Shown: positions 1 through 7,393 of the stretch, in pieces | How positions within the stretch are numbered: the first letter of the stretch is position 1 | How the letters are laid out: every line of letters starts with the position of its first letter | Origin: Loktanella sp. M215 | GTDB lineage: Bacteria > Pseudomonadota > Alphaproteobacteria > Rhodobacterales > Rhodobacteraceae | Reading direction: 5' to 3' | DNA: 64,000 nucleotides | NCBI RefSeq assembly: GCF_021735925.1 | Contig: NZ_WMEA01000008.1 | Span: forward strand, 69,373-133,372 | Notes under the pieces: generated by a model | Told to the model about the DNA's origin: nothing | Databases searched by the model: none | The model's input: only the letters and a program-made list of their open reading frames with translations | Made by a program: the position numbers and the translations under genes

Positions 1-214
1 CGAGATGGAGATTTCAGATACGAAGATAAGGATGTTCGGCAATGATCTTATGTTCTCGCTGACGGATGCCAGCGAGACAGATCTGCCGTATCGCCGAGAG
101 CGTAGGGGGACTAACATCGCCCCTGCTTCACGTAGGCTCACGCCCCGAACATGAGCTGCTGCCGGTTTTGTGGACACGAAGATAAGATCGTGACCATTGA
201 ACTGGAGAGTGGAT

Positions 215-982
215 ATGACGAGACGGAAGTTTAGCCGCGAGTTCAAGATCGAGGCGGTAAGGCTGGTGACCGAGCGAGGCGTTGCGGTCGCTCAGGCGTG
301 CCGGGACCTGGATCTTGCGGAGAGCGTGCTGCGTCGCTGGATGCGGGAATTGATGGGAGCGCCTGTTGCGGCGTTTCCCGGCAATGGCTTGCAACGCGCA
401 GAATTGGCCGAGATTGCGACCCTGAAGAAAGAGGTCGCCAAGCTCAAGGCGGAGCGTGACATCCTAAAAAAAGGCGGCAGCTTACTTCGCGCGGGAAGCG
501 ACATGACGTTCGCTTACGTGGCAAAGCATCGGCACATTTGGCCGGTCAGCTGGATGTGCGCGGTGCTGGGCGTCTCCCGATCCGGCTTTCATGCCTGGCT
601 CAGAAGGCCGATAAGCGAACGCGCGGCTCAGGATGCAAAGCTCGTCCAGTCGATCGACAAGAGCTTCAAGGCCAGCGATCGCACCTATGGCGCCCGCCGG
701 GTCTGGCGTGACGTTCTGGAAGAAGGTCTCGCATGTGGACTGCACCGGATCGAACGCTTGATGCGGCTAAATGCAATGAGAGCGCGGCCCAAACGCCGCG
801 GGAACCCGAAGGATGACGGCGAGCGGTCGGTCATCGCCGACAACATCCTTGACCGCGACTTCACAGCAGACCGGCCGAACCAGAAGTGGCTTGCCGACTT
901 CACCTACATCTGGACCGCAGAGGGCTGGCTCTACGTGGCGGTCGTGCTGGACCTGTTCTCCAGGGTTCGCCATTGTGCTTGA
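215..982 (+). pseudogene. IS3 transposase, OrfA plus first half of OrfB (copy 1)
   Basis: The start at 215 follows an SD-like gagag. The first ~85 residues are the OrfA helix-turn-helix and leucine-zipper region (KIEAVRLVTERG, LKKEVAKLKAERDILKK). At the A7 run (about 466-472) frame 0 continues straight into OrfB (MTFAYVAKHRHIWPVSWM), while the -1 frame gives the usual short OrfA end AAAYFAREAT-stop. Slippage here would therefore produce OrfA alone, the reverse of the common arrangement. The first catalytic Asp is in WLADFTYI. The frame is lost just after DLFSR, where a hairpin-forming insert introduces a stop at 980-982, so the rest of the DDE domain lies in another frame. Without frameshifting the protein is inactive. 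Confidence 0.8.
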
Positions 983-992
983 ACCAATGGCG
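968..992 (+). repeat. hairpin insert 1 in IS copy 1
   Basis: CGCCATTG (968-975) and CAATGGCG (985-992) form a perfect 8-bp inverted repeat with a 9-nt loop. It sits in a segment of about 40 nt (965-1004) that interrupts the transposase between DLFSR and VGWSM and shifts the frame by +1. The same hairpin is at 46320-46344 in copy 2. Confidence 0.7.
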
Positions 993-1004
993 CATCAATG
1001 GCTC

Positions 1005-1460
1005 ACCGTCGGCTGGTCCATGAAGGCGGAACGGGATGCTTCACTGGTCATGGATGCGCTGATCCCTCTCATGGTTTGCCAGTCATTCCACCGGAATGAC
1101 CTGCAAACCACTGCCGGGCAGCGGATGGCCGTCTGGCGGCGCGGAAAGGCTGACGCGCTGCTCCATCACTCAGACCAAGGATCGCAATATACCAGTGAGC
1201 AGTTTCAGCGCCTGCTGCTGGACAACGGCATCATTTGCCGGGTGAGCCGTGCAGGCAATGTGTGGGACAACTCAGCAATGGAGAGCTTCTTCTCGTCGCT
1301 GAAGATCGAACGGACAGCCCGCAAGGTCTACCGCACCCGTGACGCGGCACGCGCCGACGTGTTCGACTACATCGAGCGCTTTTACAATCCGAGGCGACGG
1401 CATTCGAAGCTGGGCTATCTCAGCCCTATGGCGTTCGAGGACCGAGCTATGCAAACCTAA
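1005..1460 (+). pseudogene. IS3 transposase, second half of OrfB (copy 1)
   Basis: This +1-frame continuation of the transposase carries the second catalytic Asp (HHSDQGSQYTS) and the catalytic Glu (NSAMESFFSSLK), then the family C-terminus (YNPRRRHSKLGYLSPMAFE). It resumes at VGWSMKAERD after the first hairpin insert. Relative to related IS3 transposases, which read roughly MDALMMAVWRR, it also holds an in-frame extra stretch of about 20 residues from the second hairpin insert (1073-1109). The family comparison is from memory, not from an alignment. Confidence 0.75.
1073..1109 (+). repeat. hairpin insert 2 in IS copy 1
   Basis: GGTTTGCCAGTCATTCC (1073-1089) and its near-complement at 1093-1109 pair at 15 of 17 positions around a 3-nt loop. 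The hairpin lies in an in-frame extra segment of the transposase between MDAL and MAVWRR. The same hairpin is at 46425-46461 in copy 2. Confidence 0.7.
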
Positions 1461-1490
1461 CCCGGTGTCCACGAAACCGGCAGCAGCTCA

Positions 1491-1734
1491 ACATCTTCAG
1501 CTGCTGCGGCTCCACCCAATACCCGCGCCGGCGCTTGGTGGCTTCCAGCAAGATGAGCGCCCCCACGGCGAGATCCTCACTGTCGAACCACTCCATGCGG
1601 ACCTGTCCGCCCTGACCGATCCGTTCCCACTCCCGATACAGCGTCCAGGCTTCGAACAGGTTGGGCAAGACCAGCATACGGTAATAGCGGGCCTTATTGT
1701 TCGCCGTGTCGCGTTTCTCGAGGTATGTCTGCAT
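1491..1734 (-). pseudogene. WGR-domain protein, 3' end interrupted by IS copy 1
   Basis: The product (about 80 residues) is a single WGR domain: NKARYYRMLVLPNLFEAW, then REWERIGQGGQVRMEWF, then KRRRGYW. WGR domains occur in poly(ADP-ribose) polymerases and as small stand-alone bacterial proteins thought to bind nucleic acid. Removing the IS and one copy of the aca duplication restores ...QLKMFGA-stop, using bases 138-148 left of the element. The gene was therefore nearly complete before insertion. The interrupted frame now runs about 15 codons into the IS and stops at 1447. Such stand-alone WGR genes often lie on plasmids or islands, but function here is unknown. Confidence 0.7.
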
Positions 1735-1801
1735 AGGTCAGCGGGGGCTTCTTGCCCGCCACCTTGCTGCGGTTCCAAGCCCCTTTTGGGCCGTCGGTCA
1801 T
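1694..1801 (-). pseudogene. N-terminal fragment resembling a tyrosine recombinase
   Basis: A 35-residue frame opens with MTDGPKGAWNRSKVAGKKPP. This resembles the N-terminus of a family of alphaproteobacterial tyrosine-type integrases that begin with a GPxGxWNRSKxxGxKPPL-like stretch. The resemblance stops near the start of the WGR gene, which it overlaps. The rest of the integrase is absent. This rests on recalled family sequence only. Confidence 0.35.
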
Positions 1802-2264
1802 GGGGCGGATCCTTGCAGGCTCTGCACATATCATGGCGGGAAAGCGTGCGTTGTGGAATGCGGGAAACACTGAAGCTGCCAGATAGCCCTTTTTTCTATA
1901 ACACCACCCCACCGGACGCCATGCGAGCTAATAGCCAAAAGCTCGCATCAGAGAGTCAGCTGAGGCCGTTCAAAAACCTAGAATTACCGTTAAAGTTTGG
2001 AACAAGATTTCTGGCGGCGAAAGGCAGGGCAGGGCGCTCCCAATACCGATAGGATGGCCACCTTGGGCCTTTAGTATCTTCGCAGAGCAGCTTGGAACGA
2101 GCAACCTGGGGGCTGATATCCAGACAAAATTCCAGTCCTAAAATCGTGATGAACGTGACCCGACCCGTAATGGGACGCGAAAATAGTAGGTTGAACAGGT
2201 CATTCCTGTTTAGGCTGTGTCCCAGAGCCCCGAAGGTGGGGACATTCACACCGGGGGCTTCACT
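1802..2264. other. intergenic, no gene recognised
   Basis: Frames open here on both strands lack family resemblance and have poor codon character. The stretch probably holds the promoter of the downstream universal stress gene. No convincing -35/-10 pair was chosen. Confidence 0.5.
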
Positions 2265-2702
2265 ATGATAACGAAATTGCTGGTGGGGCTGGACGGCCTT
2301 GCATCCGGCGAACGGGCGATGGCGCATGCTGAAAAGCTGGCCAAACTGATCGGCGACTGCGAGGTCATCGTGGCCTACGTGATTGAATGGTCACCCTTCG
2401 CCTTTCAAAGCGCCGAAGAAAACGCCCAACGGCACAAGCGCCGCGAGGAAGAGATTGATCTGGCGCAGAGCCGCGTCGTCGATCCTGCGGTTGCCAAGCT
2501 GACCGCCGATGGCATCCGCGCACGCGGTATCGTGCGGCATGGCCATGTCTCCGACACGCTGGAGACATTGGCCAAGGCCGAAGATGCCGAGATGATCGTG
2601 ATCGGCCGCAAGGCAGAGTCTGGTTTTGGCGCGCGCATCTTCGGCAGTTCCGCAACAAACCTCGTGATGCAGGCCACCGTGCCCGTCACTGTCGTGAATT
2701 GA
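2265..2702 (+). CDS. universal stress protein (UspA family)
   Basis: The 145-residue single-domain protein has the UspA Rossmann-like layout. The N-terminal strand is ITKLLVGLDGLASGERAM, with the conserved Asp of the nucleotide pocket. A middle strand region reads ARGIVRHGHVSDTLE, then AEMIVIGRK is followed by a glycine-rich loop ending in FGSSATNLVMQATVPVTVV. These small cytoplasmic proteins bind ATP/AMP or modulate partner proteins under stress. The ATG at 2265 is preferred over an upstream in-frame start because homology begins there. The gene ends 11 nt before the AGCS symporter gene, suggesting co-transcription. A Usp next to a transporter often acts as its modulator, which is inference here. 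Confidence 0.85.
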   Translation: MITKLLVGLDGLASGERAMAHAEKLAKLIGDCEVIVAYVIEWSPFAFQSAEENAQRHKRREEEIDLAQSRVVDPAVAKLTADGIRARGIVRHGHVSDTLETLAKAEDAEMIVIGRKAESGFGARIFGSSATNLVMQATVPVTVVN

Positions 2703-2713
2703 GAGGGGGCGTC

Positions 2714-4264
2714 ATGCTGAACATCAGACTCTTTATCTTTGCCCTGTTCGCGAGTCTTGCCGCCGCGCCCGCCGTAGCACAAGAGGCGCAGACGCTTGAT
2801 GAGAAGGTCAACGCCGCATTTGCAGCAGCGACCGGGCCGTTCGTCAACTTCATCTTCGCGCCGTTTCCTGGCACGATCTTTCCGTGGATCGTGATGTGGC
2901 TTGTCGTCGGGGCCACGATCTTTACGCTGTATTTCGGCTTCGTGCAGTTCAAGTTTTTTGGCCACGCCATCGCGCTGGTCAAGGGCGACTACTCTGACCC
3001 CAACGACGCGGGCGAGGTCAGCCACTTTCAGGCGCTGGCGACAGCGCTGTCCGGGACCGTGGGCCTTGGCAACATCGCGGGCGTCGCGGTGGCCGTGGGT
3101 ATCGGCGGGCCGGGGGCCACGTTCTGGATGATCCTTGCGGGTTTGATGGGTATGGCGTCCAAATTCACCGAATGTACGCTGGGTGTGAAATACCGCAACG
3201 AATATCCAGACGGCACCGTGTCCGGCGGCCCGATGTATTACATGAAGAAAGGCTTTGAAGAATTGGGACTGCCGGGCGGCAAGTTCCTTGCCATCCTGTT
3301 TTCGATCTTCTGCATCCTTGGCTCTCTGGGCGGCGGGAACATGTTTCAGGCCAATCAGGCGCATGCGCAGATTGTCAATATCACGGGCGAATTTCCGGGC
3401 TGGATCACCGGCGTCATCTTTGCCGGCATTGTCTTTGCTGTGATCGTCGGCGGTGTGAAATCCATTGCCCGCGTCACCGAAAAGATCGTGCCCTTCATGG
3501 GCATCCTCTATGTCGGTGCGGCGCTGGTCGTGCTGATCGTGGAATACGACAAGATCGGCTGGGCCTTCGGCCAGATATTCGAAGGCGCGTTCAGCGGTCT
3601 GGGTGTGGCGGGCGGCCTTGTCGGCGCGCTGATCCAGGGCTTCAAGCGGGCCGCGTTCTCGAACGAGGCGGGCGTCGGATCTGCGGCGATCGCCCACTCT
3701 GCCGTGCGGACGAAAGAGCCGATCACCGAAGGCTTTGTGTCGCTGCTGGAACCCTTCATCGATACGGTGGTCATCTGCACCATGACGGCGCTGGTCATCA
3801 CGATTTCCGGCCAGTTGATCACGGACCCCGAAACGGGCCGCTTCGTGTTGAACGAGGCGGGCACTGCGATCACGACAATCGACGGCAATACCGGGGTCGC
3901 GCTGACCTCTGCCGCCTTTGCCACGGCATTTTCGTGGTTTCCCTACGTTCTGGCCGTCGCGGTGATCCTGTTCGCCTTTTCGACGATGATCAGCTGGTCC
4001 TATTACGGATTGAAGGCCTGGACCTATCTGTTCGGTGAAGGGAAGGCACAAGAGCTAACGTTCAAGATCATCTTCTGCGTGTTCATCGTCATCGGGGCAG
4101 CGGCCAGCCTTGGTCCGGTGATCGACTTTTCGGACGCAGCGATCTTTGCCATGGCGGTCGTGAATATCACGGCGCTTTATTTTCTCATGCGCGTCGTTCG
4201 GGGTGAGCTGACATCCTACAGCAGCCGCATGAAAAAAGGTGAGATCCGCAAATACGTCGGCTGA
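2714..4264 (+). CDS. alanine/glycine:Na+ (or H+) symporter, AGCS family
   Basis: This 516-residue inner-membrane carrier is predicted to import alanine or glycine with sodium. It starts with a hydrophobic segment ending APAVAQE that looks like a cleavable signal, as in many alphaproteobacterial AGCS members. About ten to eleven membrane segments follow. The family hallmark is SGTVGLGNIAGVAVAVGIGGPG around residues 110-135, and FSNEAGVGSAAIAHSA is a second conserved AGCS motif near residue 320. The ATG at 2714 has a GAGAGGGGG ribosome site. A TTG six codons earlier overlaps the usp stop and is less likely. The gene is followed by a strong terminator and probably forms a two-gene unit with usp. 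Confidence 0.92.
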   Translation: MLNIRLFIFALFASLAAAPAVAQEAQTLDEKVNAAFAAATGPFVNFIFAPFPGTIFPWIVMWLVVGATIFTLYFGFVQFKFFGHAIALVKGDYSDPNDAGEVSHFQALATALSGTVGLGNIAGVAVAVGIGGPGATFWMILAGLMGMASKFTECTLGVKYRNEYPDGTVSGGPMYYMKKGFEELGLPGGKFLAILFSIFCILGSLGGGNMFQANQAHAQIVNITGEFPGWITGVIFAGIVFAVIVGGVKSIARVTEKIVPFMGILYVGAALVVLIVEYDKIGWAFGQIFEGAFSGLGVAGGLVGALIQGFKRAAFSNEAGVGSAAIAHSAVRTKEPITEGFVSLLEPFIDTVVICTMTALVITISGQLITDPETGRFVLNEAGTAITTIDGNTGVALTSAAFATAFSWFPYVLAVAVILFAFSTMISWSYYGLKAWTYLFGEGKAQELTFKIIFCVFIVIGAAASLGPVIDFSDAAIFAMAVVNITALYFLMRVVRGELTSYSSRMKKGEIRKYVG

Positions 4265-4285
4265 TCCCCCGAAGATCGTAACATG

Positions 4286-4311
4286 CGACCGCCGGTTTTC
4301 GGCGGTCGTTT
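4286..4311 (+). terminator. rho-independent terminator of the AGCS gene
   Basis: CGACCGCC (4286-4293) pairs perfectly with GGCGGTCG (4301-4308) around a 7-nt loop and is followed by a short T run. Confidence 0.75.
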
Positions 4312-4344
4312 GCGTGTCGAACGCATGGCTAAAGCAGTTCCCTT

Positions 4345-4590
4345 TTAGGTGTTCAGTTCCGGCATCTGGTAGTTTGGATTGATGATGAATCTGTCCGGTT
4401 CTGATGTCCAGATTTTGCAAATATATTTGTAGGGCATGAGCCCGCTGAGCGTTTTAAGCCTCCGTGCGAAGTTATAAGTCGCCATGAAGTCCGCAAGGTG
4501 CGTGCGCAGCTGGTCGCGGCTGTCGTAGTGATATTGTTTGACGGTCGCGTCCTTGATCGTGCGGTTCAGTCTGATCGTTGGTCTAGGGAT
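4345..4590 (-). pseudogene. IS481-family transposase, C-terminal remnant
   Basis: Reading the minus strand gives RTIKDATVKQYHYDS, then LADFMATYNFARRLKTLSG, then MPYKYICKIWTSEPDRF, ending in YQMPELNT-stop. This is the characteristic C-terminus of IS481-type integrase-core transposases. It is intact to the stop codon (4345-4347), but the catalytic core upstream is gone. The break lies near 4580-4590, directly against a soxR fragment on the other strand. Confidence 0.85.
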
Positions 4591-4830
4591 GGTGAGGTTT
4601 GGTCAGTCGGTGATCGAGACCATCCCCAAAGACAAGGTGATGTCCACAAAGGATTGGGGACGTGTCTCGACGGCGTGGCGCAACGATTTGACCGAACGGA
4701 TAGAGCCTTTGAAAAGCCTAGGAGACGAACTCACAGGATGTATCGGCTGCGGCTGCCTGAGTGTTGACGAATGCCCACTCGCGAATAAGGATGACAAGCT
4801 CTCAGAATTGAGTTCCGGGCCGCACCTGCT
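4590..4830 (+). pseudogene. soxR: soxR C-terminal remnant ([2Fe-2S] domain)
   Basis: The frame reads KDWGRVSTAWRNDLTERIE, then LGDELTGCIGCGCLSVDECPL and SSGPHLLG. CIGCGCLSxxxCPL is the four-cysteine iron-sulfur cluster motif unique to the MerR-family redox regulator SoxR. The N-terminal MerR DNA-binding domain is missing. The frame stays open to 5077 without SoxR-like sequence, so the fragment is neither complete nor normally terminated. It abuts the IS481 remnant, suggesting that element deleted the 5' half. Confidence 0.8.
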
Positions 4831-4965
4831 TGGTTTTTCCGAGACCGAGTTGTGTGCCGTACGATCGAAACAGGCTAATGGCGCAGCCACAGCGAGTTGG
4901 TGCTTTTCCGCCAACCGGGCCTTTATGCCGTGCGCGGTCCTCTTTAGGGTGTTTGCAAAACATGC

Positions 4966-5024
4966 GTTTTGTGGACAGAATTCTGGTAATGGACAGCAAT
5001 TCTTTCCTGACTGTTTTTTGGACA
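4966..5024 (+). repeat. TGGACA repeat array A (res-like)
   Basis: TGGACA occurs at 4972-4977, 4990-4995 and 5019-5024. The first 30 bp closely match a site at 12886-12915. A similar array precedes the serine resolvase gene near 40.9 kb. It could be a resolvase-binding site or an element end. Confidence 0.4.
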
Positions 5025-5224
5025 AAATTTTGAAGCACCGGACCCCTATGAATTCGACTGCTCTCTTTCATCGATGAATGTCTGTATGGACTGCATGATC
5101 TACGCTATTGCGCTAGCTAAAAGGCATGCGACACCGCGCGTCACGACGATCTGGTTGGGAACGGTGAAGCCTGCGCCCCATGTCTTGCGGAAACGAGATA
5201 TGGGCAAAAGTTGGTGACGGTTGA

Positions 5225-5361
5225 TCAGGCGGCCGTTTGAAGGCGGCGGAGACCGTCGCGGAACTCAACCCCTTGGACGATCTCAGGTAGGCGGTTTTGG
5301 CCGTCGAGTTTGCGCCATTTCCTTTGCGATGACATCGTCAGCTTGAAGGCTCCTGGTCGAC
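5225..5361 (-). pseudogene. IS256-family transposase, C-terminal remnant
   Basis: The minus strand reads AFKLTMSSQRKWRKLDGQN, then LPEIVQGVEFRDGL, then QTAA-stop. This resembles the last ~45 residues of mutator-type (IS256) transposases, which carry a K/RxWRxLxG...xLxxVxxGVxFxDG pattern. No catalytic domain remains. It is fused in frame to the start of an IS21-like istA, so two degraded elements meet here. Confidence 0.55.
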
Positions 5362-5600
5362 GACCGCTGGCATGCAGCCGCAGCGCTTCTCTGATCTTCC
5401 GCATCGTCAGTCTCTTCATAGGGCCGCCCGGTCTGTTCGAAAGAGCAAGCGTAGCTCGCCACAGGACTGCCCAGCAGCCTCAGATCCACACCAAAAAAGG
5501 GTGACCGGAACAAATCGGAATCTCCGATCGGATCACCCCGGAATGTGCACCAGGAATTTGAAAATTCAGTTCACAGGGGACTGGCGAATTCACTTACATG
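5362..5600 (-). pseudogene. IS21-family left end with istA N-terminal remnant
   Basis: From the ATG at 5419 the minus strand reads MKRLTMRKIREALRLHASG, the usual start of IS21 IstA transposases. It is then replaced by IS256-type sequence. About 180 bp upstream of the ATG resembles the non-coding left end of such elements. No istB follows here, but an istB-like C-terminal scrap lies at 44232-44348. Confidence 0.5.
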
Positions 5601-5643
5601 CGATGGCGTGACACTTTGGTGAGACGACTATTTCAGTGGCCAG

Positions 5644-6345
5644 TCAGATCATGACCAGGCGCAAGATCATATCTCCGACGTGCTGGCGCAGTGTCGCCTG
5701 GCCCGCGTCGTCGAACAACCTATCGCCAAAGATGTGCGAAAATGTCGCCCGGTTCGACACATTGAAGTAACTCAGCGCCGAAATGTGCCAGTGAAGCTCG
5801 ACTGCCGTAAAACCGTTACGGAAGGTGCCTTGCGCCAGTCCTTGCGCATATATGTCTTCGAGCATCCGGATAGCCGACGAATTCTCGCCCGACATGTCGC
5901 TGGCGTCAGGCATGTGACGCGCTTCGTGGACGTTCTCGATCATGACAAGCCGGATGAAGTCCTGTGACCTTTGGTGGTTGTCGAATGTGAATTCGGCTAG
6001 CTTGCGCAGCGCAATCTCGGGCGGCATGTCCGCCAGCTTCAGCGCATCCTCGGCCTCCCGCGTCTGCCGGTAGGCATCGGCCAGGACCTCGCGATAGAGG
6101 CCCTCCTTGTCGGCAAAATAATAATAGATCATTCGCTTGGACGTCGACGTTCGGGCAGCGATTTCGTCGATGCGGGTGCCTGATAAGCCTTTCTGGGCAA
6201 AGACCTCCCGTGCGACCCGCAGGATATCGCTGCGTACGCCGTCCGGGTCCTGCTTCCACTTGCGGCGCGGCGTATCGCCGGTCTCATCGCTGTCTGTCGT
6301 CTGCGCCATGTCCGCGGGTCTCCTTCGCCGATCAAGGGTTTGCAT
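5644..6345 (-). CDS. TetR/AcrR-family regulator of the quinate/shikimate operon
   Basis: The 233-residue protein has a TetR helix-turn-helix at about residues 40-85 (SDILRVAREVFAQKGLSGTRIDEIAARTSTSKRMIYYYFADK) and an all-helical ligand-binding C-terminal part. It is transcribed divergently from the shikimate dehydrogenase/quiC/TRAP/aroQ genes, with a 145-bp gap holding dyad symmetry, so it most likely represses that operon and responds to a pathway compound. An alternative start at 6309 (MAQTTDSDE) would remove a short basic extension. The two cannot be separated without a clear SD. Confidence 0.85.
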   Translation of the reverse strand: MQTLDRRRRPADMAQTTDSDETGDTPRRKWKQDPDGVRSDILRVAREVFAQKGLSGTRIDEIAARTSTSKRMIYYYFADKEGLYREVLADAYRQTREAEDALKLADMPPEIALRKLAEFTFDNHQRSQDFIRLVMIENVHEARHMPDASDMSGENSSAIRMLEDIYAQGLAQGTFRNGFTAVELHWHISALSYFNVSNRATFSHIFGDRLFDDAGQATLRQHVGDMILRLVMI

Positions 6346-6410
6346 AATGAATTTTCATCGAGATGTCCCGTCGTGTGACTGCGAGTGATCCGCCAAATGT
6401 AATGATGCGA

Positions 6411-6447
6411 ACATTGACTTGACAGAATTAACTGTAACGAACAATGT
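6411..6447. promoter_or_regulatory. candidate promoter/operator of the quinate/shikimate operon
   Basis: ACATTG (6411-6416) and CAATGT (6442-6447) form an inverted repeat enclosing TTGACA (6419-6424, candidate -35) and the smaller dyad ACAG-N6-CTGT (6422-6435). The CAATGT arm lies 17 bp downstream of TTGACA, where a -10 box would be. Binding by the adjacent TetR protein is inferred. Confidence 0.45.
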
Positions 6448-6490
6448 GTCGGTATCCGGTTGAGGGCCGGACCGGAGGAGGATCGTCATC

Positions 6491-7393
6491 TTGACCAGAG
6501 TTTGGATGCCCAGCGTGGACAGCCGACTGCGACGCGGCGACCGCGGCGTGCTTGTCGGTCTGCTGGGCCATGGCATTGGCGCCTCGCGCACGCCGCGCAT
6601 GCACATGGCGGAAGGCACGGCACAGGGTCTGGACTACGATTACCGACTGATCGATCTGGCGGACTGCGATCCGGCGCCCGGGATGGAAGAGATTCTGATT
6701 CAGGTCGAGGCCGCAGGCTTTGACGGTCTGAACGTCACGTTCCCCTTCAAGCAGGCCATCATCCCGCATCTGTCGGAGCTGTCAGAGAACGCGCGCAACG
6801 TGGGTGCGGTCAACACGGTCGTCTTTGAAGATGGGCGGCGGCTGGGTCACAACACCGACTACTGGGGATTTGCCGAAAGCTTTCGGCGTGGATTGCCGGA
6901 TGCAAATCGGGATGCCGTTCTGCTGATCGGCGCCGGCGGGGCAGGCGGAGCCGTATCGGCAGCGCTTCTGGGCAGCGGCGTGAAGCGGCTGATGATCCAT
7001 GACACGAACCCCGGCGCGGCCGCGCGACTGGCGAAGACGCTGGGTGTTCATTTCGGGGAAGACCGTGCGGAGGTCGTGACGGATCTGGATACGGCGGCCT
7101 CGCAGGTGGACGGGATCGTGAATGCGTCCCCGGTCGGCATGGTCAAGCTGCCGGGTCTGCCGTTGCCAAAAGCGCTGATCGCAACACGGCACTGGGTGGC
7201 CGACATCGTCTATTTCCCGTTGGAGACCGCTCTTTTGGCCAGCGCACGCGCCTTGGGCTGCGCCGTTCTGCCGGGTTCCGGCATGGCTCTGTTTCAGGCG
7301 GTCCGTGCGTTCGAGTTGTTCACCGGGCTGCCCGCGGATCCCACGCGGATGCAGGCTACCTTCGATGAATTTAACAGCGGGGCCGCGGCATGA
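6491..7393 (+). CDS. aroE: catabolic quinate/shikimate dehydrogenase (AroE family)
   Basis: The 300-residue AroE-fold enzyme is predicted to oxidise shikimate or quinate to the 3-dehydro compound in the cytoplasm. The substrate motif is GIGASRTPRMH, the form I associate with catabolic quinate/shikimate dehydrogenases rather than the biosynthetic S-x-S form. Catalytic Lys is in NVTFPFKQ and Asp in GHNTDYWGF. The nucleotide loop is GAGGAGGAV, followed by LMIHDTN; an acidic residue there favours NAD+ over NADP+. The start is taken as TTG 6491 because a strong GGAGGAG (6474-6480) lies ten bases upstream. An ATG at 6506 would be too far from it. The stop overlaps quiC by 4 nt. Confidence 0.88.
   Translation: MTRVWMPSVDSRLRRGDRGVLVGLLGHGIGASRTPRMHMAEGTAQGLDYDYRLIDLADCDPAPGMEEILIQVEAAGFDGLNVTFPFKQAIIPHLSELSENARNVGAVNTVVFEDGRRLGHNTDYWGFAESFRRGLPDANRDAVLLIGAGGAGGAVSAALLGSGVKRLMIHDTNPGAAARLAKTLGVHFGEDRAEVVTDLDTAASQVDGIVNASPVGMVKLPGLPLPKALIATRHWVADIVYFPLETALLASARALGCAVLPGSGMALFQAVRAFELFTGLPADPTRMQATFDEFNSGAAA

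Larger units (their letters stand above)
152..1490 (+). mobile_element. IS3-family insertion sequence, copy 1
   Basis: The element is bounded by 26-bp terminal inverted repeats (152-177 and 1465-1490) that begin TGAGCTGCTGCCGG and differ at one position. They have the TG...CA termini typical of IS3. A 3-bp direct repeat, aca, flanks it (149-151 and 1491-1493), the size expected for an IS3 target duplication. Inside lie orfA/orfB-type transposase sequences with the DDE motif split over two frames. A second copy at 45502-46842 differs by only a few substitutions and one 2-nt indel, so the element moved or was duplicated recently. The insertion removed only the last few codons of a WGR-domain gene on the minus strand. 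Confidence 0.93.

Noticed and set aside
2405..4051. 548-codon open frame on the minus strand
   Set aside because: It is antisense to the clear AGCS symporter gene, has Asp/Arg/His-rich composition typical of reverse-frame shadows in high-GC DNA, and has no family likeness.
4538..5077. 179-codon open frame as a complete gene
   Set aside because: Only residues around 30-95 are SoxR-like; the start lies in IS481-derived sequence and the tail lacks homology.
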